Source: Caulobacter segnis (lineage in GTDB: Bacteria; Pseudomonadota; Alphaproteobacteria; Caulobacterales; Caulobacteraceae). Taken from it: a stretch of DNA of 49,308 nt. The position numbers and the translations under genes were made by a program. Positions 33,897 to 42,047 of this stretch are shown in pieces. The notes beneath the pieces are model-generated. The model was not told where the DNA came from. It ran no database searches and saw only the letters and a list, made by a program, of their open reading frames with translations. Within the stretch, counting starts at the first letter, position 1; each line of letters begins with the position of its first letter. Where the stretch lies: positions 1 through 49,308 of the forward strand of contig NZ_QFQZ01000030.1 in the NCBI RefSeq assembly GCF_003243465.1, given 5' to 3'.

Positions 33897-36740
33897 ATGA
33901 CGTCGACGACCAGCCCGAGCGGAGCGAGCCTCGCCGCCGCCCCGCCCAGCGTCACCTCGGTCGCCGTCCCCGCCGCCGGCGTCTACGGCGAGCGTGCGGA
34001 CCTGATCTTCACGGTGGATTTTGACGCCCCGGTCACCGTCACCGGAACCCCGCAGCTCTCGCTGACCGTGGGCTCGACCACCCGTCAGGCCGGCTACGTC
34101 AGCGGCTCGGGAAGCTCGAGCCTGGTCTTCCGCTACACCATCGCCGCCGGCGAGACGGACGCCGACGGGATCACGGTCGGGACCCTGGCGCTGAACGGCG
34201 GGACGCTGACCGACGCGGCCAGCAACAGCGCCGACCTGACCCTGCAAAACGTCGCCTCCGCCGCGGCCGTGCTGGTCGAGACGGCGGCGCCGGTGGTGAG
34301 CTCGGTCCTGGTCCCGACGAACGCCACCTACAAGACCGGCGACGCGCTGAACTTCACGGTCAATTTCGACGAGGCGGTCACCGTCACGGGCGCGCCGCGA
34401 CTGGCCTTGGTCGTCGGCTCGACCACGCGCCAGGCCACCTATGTCAGCGGCTCGGGGACCTCGGCCCTGGTCTTCCGCTACGCCGCCCAAAGCGGCGACT
34501 TGGACACCAACGGGATCACGCTCGGGAGCCTGGCGCTGAACGGCGGGACGCTGACCGACGCGGCCGGCAACGCCGCCGTCCTGACCCTGAACAGCGTGGG
34601 CTCGACGACGGCCGTGCGGGTCGACGCCGTCGCCCCGACCGTCTCCCAGGTGCGCCCGTCGACGTCGTCGACCACCTACTACAAGACCGGCGGCGTCATC
34701 AGCATCACCGTCACCTTCAACGAGGCCGTCACCGTCAGCGGAACCCCGCAGCTGGGGATCATGGTGGGCTCGACCCTGCGCCAGGCCGGCTATTTCAGCG
34801 GCTCGGGCGGTTTGAACCTGACCTTCCGCTATACCGTGCAGGACGGCGATACGGACGCCGACGGGATCGCGGTCGGGACCCTGGCGACAAACGGCGGGTC
34901 GCTGAGGGACGCGGTCGGCAACGACGCCAGTCTGACGCTCCTCAACATCAGCTCTACGGCGAACCTGAGGGTCGACACCACGCCGCCCGAATTCGTCAGC
35001 GTGACCGCCACGGGCGGTCGGACCTACAAGATCGGCGACGTCGTGCAGGTCAGCGTCAACTTCAATGAGGCCGTGCGGAACCAAGGGATTCCCAAGCTGG
35101 GCCTTGTTCTCGAGACCGGGACCGTCCTGACGGGCTCCTACACCATCTCGGGCGCCTCGGTGATCCTCGGCTACACGGTCCAGGCCGGCGATTTCTCCGA
35201 CGGCTTCCAAACGGCGACCGCCTTCACCCTGAACGGCGTCACGGTCGGGGACCTGGCCCTCAACCCCATCGTCAATAGCCTGCCGGCGACCACCTTCTCC
35301 ACCATCAAGATCGACGGCGTGCTCCCGACGGTCCAGTCGATCGCTCCTGTCAGAGCCGTCGCCGGCCCGAGCGGCGCGGCGTTCACCGTCACCTTCAGCG
35401 AGGCGGTGACCGGCGTCGACGCCAGCGACTTCGTCCTGGCCGCGACCGGGACGGCCGCCGGAACGATCGCCAGCGTCACGGGCTCGGGATCGACCTACAC
35501 CGTCAACCTGACGTCGGTCAGCGGCGAGGGGACCCTGCGCCTGGACCTCAAGAGCGCGGGCACGGGCGTCGCCGACGTGGCGGGCAACGCGATCGCGACG
35601 GGCGGCGCGACCGGGCAGACCGTCACGATCGACTCCACGCCGCCGGGGCTGCCGACCATCGCCGCCGTCGCCGGCGACGATACGATCTCGGCCGGCGAGG
35701 TCTCGGGCCTGGCCTTCGGCGGAACGATCGAGGCCGGCGCGACCGTGGCGCTGACCATCGGCGGCGTCGCCAAGACCGCCGTCGTCAGCGGGACCAGCTG
35801 GAGCTACGCCGTCAGTCAGGCCGAGATCGACGCCTGGGGGACGGGGAGCAAGATCATCGCCGTCACCGCCACCGACGCCGCGGGCAATGTCAGCGCGACC
35901 GAGGTCCGGGCCTTCACCGTCGACGCCAGCGCCCTGGCGCCGCCGCCGCAGCCCGATCCCGAGCCCGAGCCGCCGCGTCCGCCCAGCCTGGTCGACCTGA
36001 CCACCCGGCCGGCCGCCGCCTTCGTCGACCTGGCGCTGGACAGCCTGCAGATCGCGCCCGGTTCGGCCAAGACCGGCAGCCCGACGATCACCTTGCCCGA
36101 CGGCTCGGTCGCAGCCAGCACGGCGGCCAAGGCCCAGGCCGACATCAACGCGGCCGTCGTCCAGTTCAAGGCTGGCGCGATCAGCCAGGCGCTGCTCGAA
36201 GAGCGCCTGACGGACGCGGTGGCGTCGACCACGGGCGTGGCCCACGACGCCTACGTGTTCTTCACCGGCTCGGCCCCGACGTCCAAGGGCATGACCTGGC
36301 TGATCGACTCGGCCGACAACCCCAACGACCTGACAGACGGCTACTACGCCAAGTTCTCGGTCGAGAACCGCTACATCAACTTCGCGATCAACCTGGGCAA
36401 GGTCGGCGAGGGGCGCGCGGCCTTCGACGCCAAGTACGGCGCACTGACCTTCGCCGACGCGGTCGCCAAGGCCTATGGCGAGATCATCGGCGTCGCCGAG
36501 GCTCAAGCCGCCGGCGTCGACGTGCCGGCCGCCCTGCGCTACATCCAGGCTCAGGAGTCCTACTTCCGCGCCCTGGGCGGCGACGACCTGGGCGCCAAGG
36601 CCGCCATGGCCGGCTTCGTCCTCAGCGCCGGGACCGCCTACCACGTCGGCAAGTCCTACGAGGCGCTCGAGGACTATGTCGTCGCCACCATCGTCAGCAA
36701 GGGCGGCGCGGCGGCGGCGCCGGCCTGGGACCTGGGGTAG
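33897..36740 (+). CDS. Ig-like repeat surface or secreted protein
   Basis: A 947-residue repetitive beta protein. Four repeats of about 113 residues (17-128, 130-243, 247-360, 363-474) share TxxVxFxEAVTVTGxPxL, GSTTRQA, LVFRYT and GTLALNGGTLTDAAGN, as in SwmB/Big-type adhesins. A fifth Ig-like domain (476-580) and a sixth Big-type one (583-676) follow, then a Pro-rich linker (680-697) and a 250-residue C-terminal domain rich in Ala that I do not recognise (YFRALGGDDLGAKAAMAGF). No N-terminal signal peptide is present, so type I secretion through the C-terminus is likely; no secretion genes are nearby. Start at 33897 after TTTGGAG. Confidence 0.85.
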   Translation: MTSTTSPSGASLAAAPPSVTSVAVPAAGVYGERADLIFTVDFDAPVTVTGTPQLSLTVGSTTRQAGYVSGSGSSSLVFRYTIAAGETDADGITVGTLALNGGTLTDAASNSADLTLQNVASAAAVLVETAAPVVSSVLVPTNATYKTGDALNFTVNFDEAVTVTGAPRLALVVGSTTRQATYVSGSGTSALVFRYAAQSGDLDTNGITLGSLALNGGTLTDAAGNAAVLTLNSVGSTTAVRVDAVAPTVSQVRPSTSSTTYYKTGGVISITVTFNEAVTVSGTPQLGIMVGSTLRQAGYFSGSGGLNLTFRYTVQDGDTDADGIAVGTLATNGGSLRDAVGNDASLTLLNISSTANLRVDTTPPEFVSVTATGGRTYKIGDVVQVSVNFNEAVRNQGIPKLGLVLETGTVLTGSYTISGASVILGYTVQAGDFSDGFQTATAFTLNGVTVGDLALNPIVNSLPATTFSTIKIDGVLPTVQSIAPVRAVAGPSGAAFTVTFSEAVTGVDASDFVLAATGTAAGTIASVTGSGSTYTVNLTSVSGEGTLRLDLKSAGTGVADVAGNAIATGGATGQTVTIDSTPPGLPTIAAVAGDDTISAGEVSGLAFGGTIEAGATVALTIGGVAKTAVVSGTSWSYAVSQAEIDAWGTGSKIIAVTATDAAGNVSATEVRAFTVDASALAPPPQPDPEPEPPRPPSLVDLTTRPAAAFVDLALDSLQIAPGSAKTGSPTITLPDGSVAASTAAKAQADINAAVVQFKAGAISQALLEERLTDAVASTTGVAHDAYVFFTGSAPTSKGMTWLIDSADNPNDLTDGYYAKFSVENRYINFAINLGKVGEGRAAFDAKYGALTFADAVAKAYGEIIGVAEAQAAGVDVPAALRYIQAQESYFRALGGDDLGAKAAMAGFVLSAGTAYHVGKSYEALEDYVVATIVSKGGAAAAPAWDLG

Positions 36741-36749
36741 GGGCGGGGC

Positions 36750-37640
36750 CTAGATCGCGGCGAGGGCGGCGGCGTCGACCGTCACCCGCTCGACCATCTC
36801 GACCCGGACGCCCAGGCGGTGCTGGCGCAGCAGGTCGCACAGCATCTCGCCGTCCACCAGGTCGATGGCCGGCGCGCCGTCGCGGACGGCTTCCTTGCGG
36901 GCCTCGGCGGTGAAGGTCCCGGTGGTCAGGATCAGCCCCTTGTCGGCCCGCCCGACCATGGCCCCGCGGAAGTCGCGCACCGTCGGCGCCCCCACCGAGC
37001 CTTGCCAGCGCTTGCACTGGAAGACCACCTGGAACGACAGCAGGTTCATCCGCAGCACCCCGGTCCCGTCGATGCCGCCGTCGCCGGTCTTGCCGGTCAC
37101 CTCGACCTTGGAGAAGCCGGATTCGCGCAGCAGCCGCTGGCACAGGCGCTCGAAGGCGGACGGGTCGAGGGCGAGAAGGCGGGCCATCAGGGCCGCGCGC
37201 CAGGTGTCTTCGGCGATCTCCTCGGCGATTTCCGCGGCGATGGGCGAGGCGACCTCGGCCCGCGCCTCGTCGGCCTGGGCCGAGCGCTGGGCCGCGCGTC
37301 GCGCCGCGCCGGCCTGGCGGACCAGCCGCTTGACCTCGGCGATCTCGGCCTCGGTCATCGCCGCGCCCTTGGGCGTCAGGCTCCAGACGCCCTGGCCGTT
37401 GCTCTCCAGCGCCTCCACCGAACGCAGGTAGCTTCGCGCCCAAGACATGCGATAGCCAACCTCGGTCTGTCCGGTCGCGCCGTGCGGAACCGAGCGAACC
37501 GCCTCGGACAGCCCCATGTGGCGCGCCACGTCGTCGGCCATCTCTTCGTTGGTCATCGAGCGCCCATGCGCCTTCAGCCGCTCGATGATCGGCCCCATGA
37601 AGGCGTCGAAGGTCGGGACGTCGGCGGGGGTGGCGGTCAT
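36750..37640 (-). CDS. Mrr-type restriction endonuclease
   Basis: A 296-residue nuclease with an N-terminal winged-helix Mrr_N domain (about 10-95; MTNEEMADDVARHMGL, GVWSLTPKG) and a C-terminal Mrr catalytic domain (about 150-290). The active-site residues are Asp191 in GDGGIDG and Gln208-x-Lys210 in FQCKRW, the D-QxK variant typical of Mrr; GLILTTGTFT is also characteristic. Mrr enzymes cut methylated DNA, so this one must spare the host methylation made by its partner. The ATG overlaps the stop of the MmeI-like gene by four bases (ATGA), showing co-translation. It converges with the Ig-repeat gene, nine bases apart. Confidence 0.92.
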   Translation of the reverse strand: MTATPADVPTFDAFMGPIIERLKAHGRSMTNEEMADDVARHMGLSEAVRSVPHGATGQTEVGYRMSWARSYLRSVEALESNGQGVWSLTPKGAAMTEAEIAEVKRLVRQAGAARRAAQRSAQADEARAEVASPIAAEIAEEIAEDTWRAALMARLLALDPSAFERLCQRLLRESGFSKVEVTGKTGDGGIDGTGVLRMNLLSFQVVFQCKRWQGSVGAPTVRDFRGAMVGRADKGLILTTGTFTAEARKEAVRDGAPAIDLVDGEMLCDLLRQHRLGVRVEMVERVTVDAAALAAI

Positions 37641-40600
37641 GCGGCTTCCTTACGTTGCGAGCGGCCGACGTAGCGGCCGTCGGGCAGGGCGGTGACGTGG
37701 CCCCAGCGGACCAGGCTGGCCAGGGCCTTGATGACGGCCTGCTCGATGCGCTTGCCGCCCTTCTTGAAGCGCTTGGTCAGGCCGGTGACGTCCAGCGGCT
37801 GGCCGGCGGCCTCCAGGGCGGCCAGCACGGCCGGCGGGCGGTCGGCGGCGTCCTTGGGGAAGTCCAGGGCCTCGTCGCTCTCCTCGACCGCCGCCGCCTC
37901 GCCCAGATCGAGCTCGCCGCTCTTGGCGGCCGCGCCCTTGGCGAAGCGGGGGATCTGGTAGTCGGGCCGCAGCCAGCGCACATGGCCCGCCGCCTCCTCG
38001 CGCGCCCGCTCGGCGTTCAGGGCCACCAGCCGCTCCAGGATCTGCTCGTCGGTCAGGTCGCGCGGCCAGCCATAGGCGTCGGCCGTCGCCGCGTCGATCT
38101 GGTCGTGCAGTTCTTTCAGGATCAGCACCCGGCCGCGCGTCTTCTGGTCCTGCTCGACCGGCGTCAGCGCAGCGCCGGCGCGGACCTTTTCCAGCAGGTT
38201 GTAGAGCCCGGTCAGGGTCAGGTCGTCGTTCTCGGCCAGCACGGTCTTGCGCGTGGCGTCCAGCTCCTCGCCGAGCGCGCGCAGGCGGGCTTTGATCTCC
38301 TCCGACGGGTCGGGGAAGGGGAAGGGGTCGAAGCAGCGGGATTTGGAGTATCGAGGGTCGTTGCCGAAGCCGAGCCAGCCCCCGAGTACTGGTGCCCAGG
38401 TCGTGTGAATGACGCTGGAAAGCACCGCCAGGTGCCATGCATCCGACGATGCTGTGACGATCAGCATGTTGTCCGCAGTTATATCGATCGGGAGAAACTG
38501 GAATATCCGATGCTTGGTCGTCTCAACTGTCGCGATGTAACGGTCCAGCCCTTCGAGAGCGTGTCGCAAGTCGCTCCGCGGCTTGCCAAAAACCCACCAA
38601 AGATCACGATAAGCTATAGCGTCTTTCGTCGGAGATCGTGCGGCCTGCGCTTCACGCTCCGACTTCACTGCCTCGAGCAAATGCTGATAAACCTCGGGAT
38701 AGTCCCGGCGAACAGCGTCGGAGGATAGGCCAAAAAGGTCGATCACCATGACGCCACGCGGTCGAGCGGTTAGGTCGCGGCCATTCCGATAGAGCCGGAT
38801 GTGCTTTTCCAGACCCGGCCGCTGTCCCAAACCAAGAAGCTGCGCCTCGGCTTGCGTGACGATAAAGCCGGATCCATGCAGCTTGACGCCCGGTGAGCAG
38901 ACTCCCTCATTTGCCAGGAGCGCTCGCGCCCGCGTGACATCTACTCCGACCGTGAGGTCCGAGTTCACTTTCCCCCGCTTCTCCGTGAAGGTCAGGAACG
39001 GCTCGTCGGTGTCGAGCCCGGTCTCGGTCGCGACCTCCCAGGCCACGCCGTCCAGCTTGCCCCGCGCGGCGGCCGTCATGGCGATCCGCACCGCCGCGCT
39101 CTCGCGCCCGGCCTTCGTCCAGGGATGGTCGCCGATGGCGAAGATCAGGCTGATCGGCGGCTTGCCGTTCAGGTGGCGCTCCATCACCCGCCGCTGGAAG
39201 ACCTGGGTGATCGAGTTGGTGGTGACGAAGCCGAAACGGCGCAGGATCGTCTTCTTGCGGGCCAGGATCTCGGCGGCGCGGTCCCACCAGTACATGACGA
39301 AGTCGGCGCTGTCGTTCATGGCCTTGTTGACGCCCCACAGGGCCTCGACATAGCCGTCGCCTAGCCGCGCGCGTAGCGTCGAGCCGCCGATGAACGGCGG
39401 GTTGCCGACGATGAAATCGACCTCCGGCCACTCCGGCCGCCGGGCGTTGGGATAGGTCTCGACCCGCTGGCCGTCCTTCTCGACGACCGCAGGCACCGGA
39501 TAGCCGTCCCAGGTCAGCACCGCGTCGCGGTTCTCGATGTTGTGGAAGGCGCGCAGGATCGGCTCGGACGGGTGGCCGTCGCGGCTGCGATAGTGTTGCT
39601 GCAGATAGCCCAGCCACAGGACGAGCTCGGCGATGGCGGCGGCGCGGGGATTGAGCTCAATGCCCAGGAACTGGTGCGGGTCGACGGTCTCGAAGCCCAG
39701 GGTCTCGGGCTCGCCCAGCTGGGCCAGGGTCTCCAGGACCTCGGCCTCCAGCACCTTCATCAGCTCCAGCGACACATAGAGGAAGTTGGCGGTGCCGCAG
39801 GCCGGGTCCAGCACCCGGGTCGCGCAGAGCTGGTGGTGGAAGGCCTTGACCGCCGCGCGGGCGCCGACGAGATCGCCCTGGTCGGACAGGGCCTCGGCCT
39901 TGGTGCGGGCCGCGCGCCAGTCGTCGCGCAGGGGCTCCATGACCGTGACATTGACCAGCCGCTCGACATAGGCGCGCGGGGTGTAGTGGGCGCCCAGGCG
40001 GCGGCGCTCGGCCGGGTCCAGGGCCTGTTCGACCAGGGTGCCGAAGATGGCCGGCTCGACCTGGCGCCAGTCGCGGCGGGCGGCGGCCAAGAGCTCGCCG
40101 ATCTCCTCCTTGCCCAGCGGGAAGGCGCGGGGATTGGCGAACAGACCGCCGTTGAAATAGCGCAGGTGGACCTTGAACGCCGAATAGAAGCGCCGCTCCG
40201 GATCGGGGTCGTCCATCTTCTGCCACAGCTCCTTGAGCAGCGGGGCGAAGCTGGCGGGGGCCTCAAGGCACTCTTCCAGAAGGTGGGTGAAGGCGCCCTT
40301 GGGCAGCAGCTCCACGTCCTCGGCGAACATCGTGAAGATGCTGCGCATCAGGAACAGCGCGACCTCTTCGGCCGGGTGCGACTTTTCCAGGGCCTTGGAG
40401 ACGGCGGCCAGGCGCTCGGCGATCTCGCGGGTGACGCGGGCGGCCTCGCGGGCCGGGTCCAGGCTGTGCGGGTCGCTCCAGATCTTCTGCAGGCGCTCGC
40501 GGACCTTGGGGTCGCGCAGCTCATTCAGGTAGACGCGATAGCCCTTGCGGTCGGGGAAGTAGGCGTAGCCGCGACCCGTGCCGGAGAAATCGGCGTAGAT

Positions 40601-41080
40601 CTCCAGGCAGTGGCCGACGTCGGCGACGATCAGGAACGGCGGGGCGGCGTGGTCGGTCGGCAGCAGGTGGACGTAGTCGAGCGCCTGGTTGAAGGCCTTG
40701 CGCATCAGGACGTCGAAATTGCGCACGGCGGCGCGGCGGCCCAGCTGCTCGGGCTGGACGGCTTCGGGGGCGGTGGCCAGGCCCAGGGCCAGCTGCTCGG
40801 GCGCGGCCTTGTCGCCGCCCCTGGCGTGCGACTGCTTGGCCTCCAGCAGGAAGCAGCCGCGCTTGTAGAGGTCGATGCGCTTGGCGCTGGCGCCGTCCAG
40901 GGTGGTGGATCGCACGGCGCGCTCGAAGACATAGTCGTTGCGGTCGCGATCGGCGCCGGACGGCTCGGGGCGATCGACCCCCAGCACGTCGCACAGCTCC
41001 GAGAGAAACATCTGATAGTTGGCGCGCTCCGCGCCGCCTTCGCGCTGGGTCCACCGCGCGATGAACTCGTCCACCGTCAT
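37637..41080 (-). CDS. MmeI-like single-chain restriction-modification enzyme (type IIL)
   Basis: A 1147-residue bifunctional enzyme that should methylate adenine in a specific site and cut unmodified DNA at a distance. With the ATG at 41080 the nuclease residues are Asp70, Glu80 and Lys82 (RIDLYKRGCFLLEAKQS), the same numbers as known for MmeI, which decides this start over GTG 41092. A helical spacer follows, then the methyltransferase with motif I LDPACGTANF (about 423-432) and motif IV NPPF (560-563), then the target-recognition domain (about 700-915). A C-terminal winged-helix-like extension (1080-1140) makes it longer than MmeI (919). The recognition domain is about 48% GC in places, against 70% around it. 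Confidence 0.9.
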   Translation of the reverse strand: MTVDEFIARWTQREGGAERANYQMFLSELCDVLGVDRPEPSGADRDRNDYVFERAVRSTTLDGASAKRIDLYKRGCFLLEAKQSHARGGDKAAPEQLALGLATAPEAVQPEQLGRRAAVRNFDVLMRKAFNQALDYVHLLPTDHAAPPFLIVADVGHCLEIYADFSGTGRGYAYFPDRKGYRVYLNELRDPKVRERLQKIWSDPHSLDPAREAARVTREIAERLAAVSKALEKSHPAEEVALFLMRSIFTMFAEDVELLPKGAFTHLLEECLEAPASFAPLLKELWQKMDDPDPERRFYSAFKVHLRYFNGGLFANPRAFPLGKEEIGELLAAARRDWRQVEPAIFGTLVEQALDPAERRRLGAHYTPRAYVERLVNVTVMEPLRDDWRAARTKAEALSDQGDLVGARAAVKAFHHQLCATRVLDPACGTANFLYVSLELMKVLEAEVLETLAQLGEPETLGFETVDPHQFLGIELNPRAAAIAELVLWLGYLQQHYRSRDGHPSEPILRAFHNIENRDAVLTWDGYPVPAVVEKDGQRVETYPNARRPEWPEVDFIVGNPPFIGGSTLRARLGDGYVEALWGVNKAMNDSADFVMYWWDRAAEILARKKTILRRFGFVTTNSITQVFQRRVMERHLNGKPPISLIFAIGDHPWTKAGRESAAVRIAMTAAARGKLDGVAWEVATETGLDTDEPFLTFTEKRGKVNSDLTVGVDVTRARALLANEGVCSPGVKLHGSGFIVTQAEAQLLGLGQRPGLEKHIRLYRNGRDLTARPRGVMVIDLFGLSSDAVRRDYPEVYQHLLEAVKSEREAQAARSPTKDAIAYRDLWWVFGKPRSDLRHALEGLDRYIATVETTKHRIFQFLPIDITADNMLIVTASSDAWHLAVLSSVIHTTWAPVLGGWLGFGNDPRYSKSRCFDPFPFPDPSEEIKARLRALGEELDATRKTVLAENDDLTLTGLYNLLEKVRAGAALTPVEQDQKTRGRVLILKELHDQIDAATADAYGWPRDLTDEQILERLVALNAERAREEAAGHVRWLRPDYQIPRFAKGAAAKSGELDLGEAAAVEESDEALDFPKDAADRPPAVLAALEAAGQPLDVTGLTKRFKKGGKRIEQAVIKALASLVRWGHVTALPDGRYVGRSQRKEAA

Positions 41081-41131
41081 ATCGTCGAGCACGCCCCCGT
41101 CACCCTTGCAACCATAGGCGGCTTCGGCGCC

Positions 41132-41189
41132 GCTTGGCGAGCTTCGTCTACGCCCTTTTGGGTTGTCTTTTTGGCTGGGCTCGCCAAGC
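41132..41189. promoter_or_regulatory. Perfect 11-bp inverted repeat in the divergent promoter region
   Basis: GCTTGGCGAGC (41132-41142) and GCTCGCCAAGC (41179-41189) are exact complements 36 bases apart. They lie between the restriction-modification gene and the small membrane-protein pair. The arms could be two half-operators or a long hairpin. Confidence 0.5.
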
Positions 41190-41217
41190 TGCTGGCGGCG
41201 AAGGTTCGGGGGACATT

Positions 41218-41484
41218 GTGGATTGGAAGGCTTGGTGGGTCGCGCTGCAGGCGCGCATGGCGCCGATAATCGCGGACGCCATTGTGTTGGTCGTGATCCT
41301 GGTGACGATGACCATCGTCAGCTACATCAACGTGAAGTTCCATCCGCCGGCTGGGGTCGTTTTCTTCAGTGGCGCGGCTTTTCCGCTCAGATTGTCGTTG
41401 ATCCTTGATGCGATCGACGTCGCCGTTGTTATATTATTTGGCGTGCGCACTGTGTGGCACAGCTTGAAAGGGGTCCTGAAATGA
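41218..41484 (+). CDS. Small membrane protein, first of a coupled pair
   Basis: An 88-residue protein with two hydrophobic segments (about 17-38, IADAIVLVVILVTMTIVSYI, and 55-78, LRLSLILDAIDVAVVILFGV). No family recognised. I prefer the GTG at 41218, which follows GGGGGA by five bases; a TTG at 41134 would add 28 residues but has no ribosome site and lies inside an inverted repeat. The stop overlaps the next start as ATGA. It sits between the restriction island and uvrC; base composition is less GC-rich than its neighbours, which suggests acquisition with the island. Confidence 0.62.
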   Translation: MDWKAWWVALQARMAPIIADAIVLVVILVTMTIVSYINVKFHPPAGVVFFSGAAFPLRLSLILDAIDVAVVILFGVRTVWHSLKGVLK

Positions 41485-42047
41485 GCTTCGCGCTCAAACT
41501 GGCCCGAGAGGTCAAGACTTCGGCGCAGGTGTTTGGCTCGGCGATCATCGCCGTGGCGCTGCTCGGGGCCACGGTATCGACGATCGCTAATCTACAGCCG
41601 GAAAGCTGGCAAAATATCCTGGCCTGGTTCTCAAGAGCCGGAATCGCCCCGGCGCTTTGCGCGTATCTGGGTGGCTTGTTCTTCGCTGGCGTTTTGATGC
41701 GGATGTCGACGGAGGGGCGCCGCGCCAGCGTGGAACTGAGGACGCTAAACTCCATCCGGGCGCTGGAAGGGCGGCTGGACACTCTTCGAGACAAAGCGCG
41801 CGATCATGAGGCGGCTGATCTCGCGCTGGTCGCGCGCGAAGACCTGATCATCCGGCTTCAGAGCATCGAAGCCGCGACTATCATGGAAATGCTGGTCGAG
41901 GGCGCTGTCCGAAAGGAGGCGGAGAGCGACGTGATCCGACGTGTTTTCGGGGAGGCTATTGCGACCTCGCCGAAAGCCGATCAACTGTCTGATATCTTCG
42001 GGCAGATTAAAAAGATCGCGAGCGACGCCCCCGCTACCCCTTCCTGA
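41481..42047 (+). CDS. Membrane protein with cytosolic helical domain, second of a coupled pair
   Basis: A 188-residue protein with two membrane helices (about 20-40, FGSAIIAVALLGATVSTIA, and 55-75, GIAPALCAYLGGLFFAGVL) and a 110-residue helical cytosolic tail that looks coiled-coil (RTLNSIRALEGRLDTLRDKA, VAREDLIIRLQSIEAAT). No enzyme motif is visible. Translated together with the preceding small membrane protein. Its 3' end overlaps that of uvrC on the other strand by 14 bases. It could be an accessory of the neighbouring defence genes, but they are divergently transcribed. Confidence 0.7.
   Translation: MSFALKLAREVKTSAQVFGSAIIAVALLGATVSTIANLQPESWQNILAWFSRAGIAPALCAYLGGLFFAGVLMRMSTEGRRASVELRTLNSIRALEGRLDTLRDKARDHEAADLALVAREDLIIRLQSIEAATIMEMLVEGAVRKEAESDVIRRVFGEAIATSPKADQLSDIFGQIKKIASDAPATPS

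Noticed and set aside
33678..36644. A 988-codon open frame antisense to the Ig-repeat gene
   Set aside because: Its repeats mirror the plus-strand repeats, its composition is Gly/Arg/Asp-rich, and it has no signal or domain.
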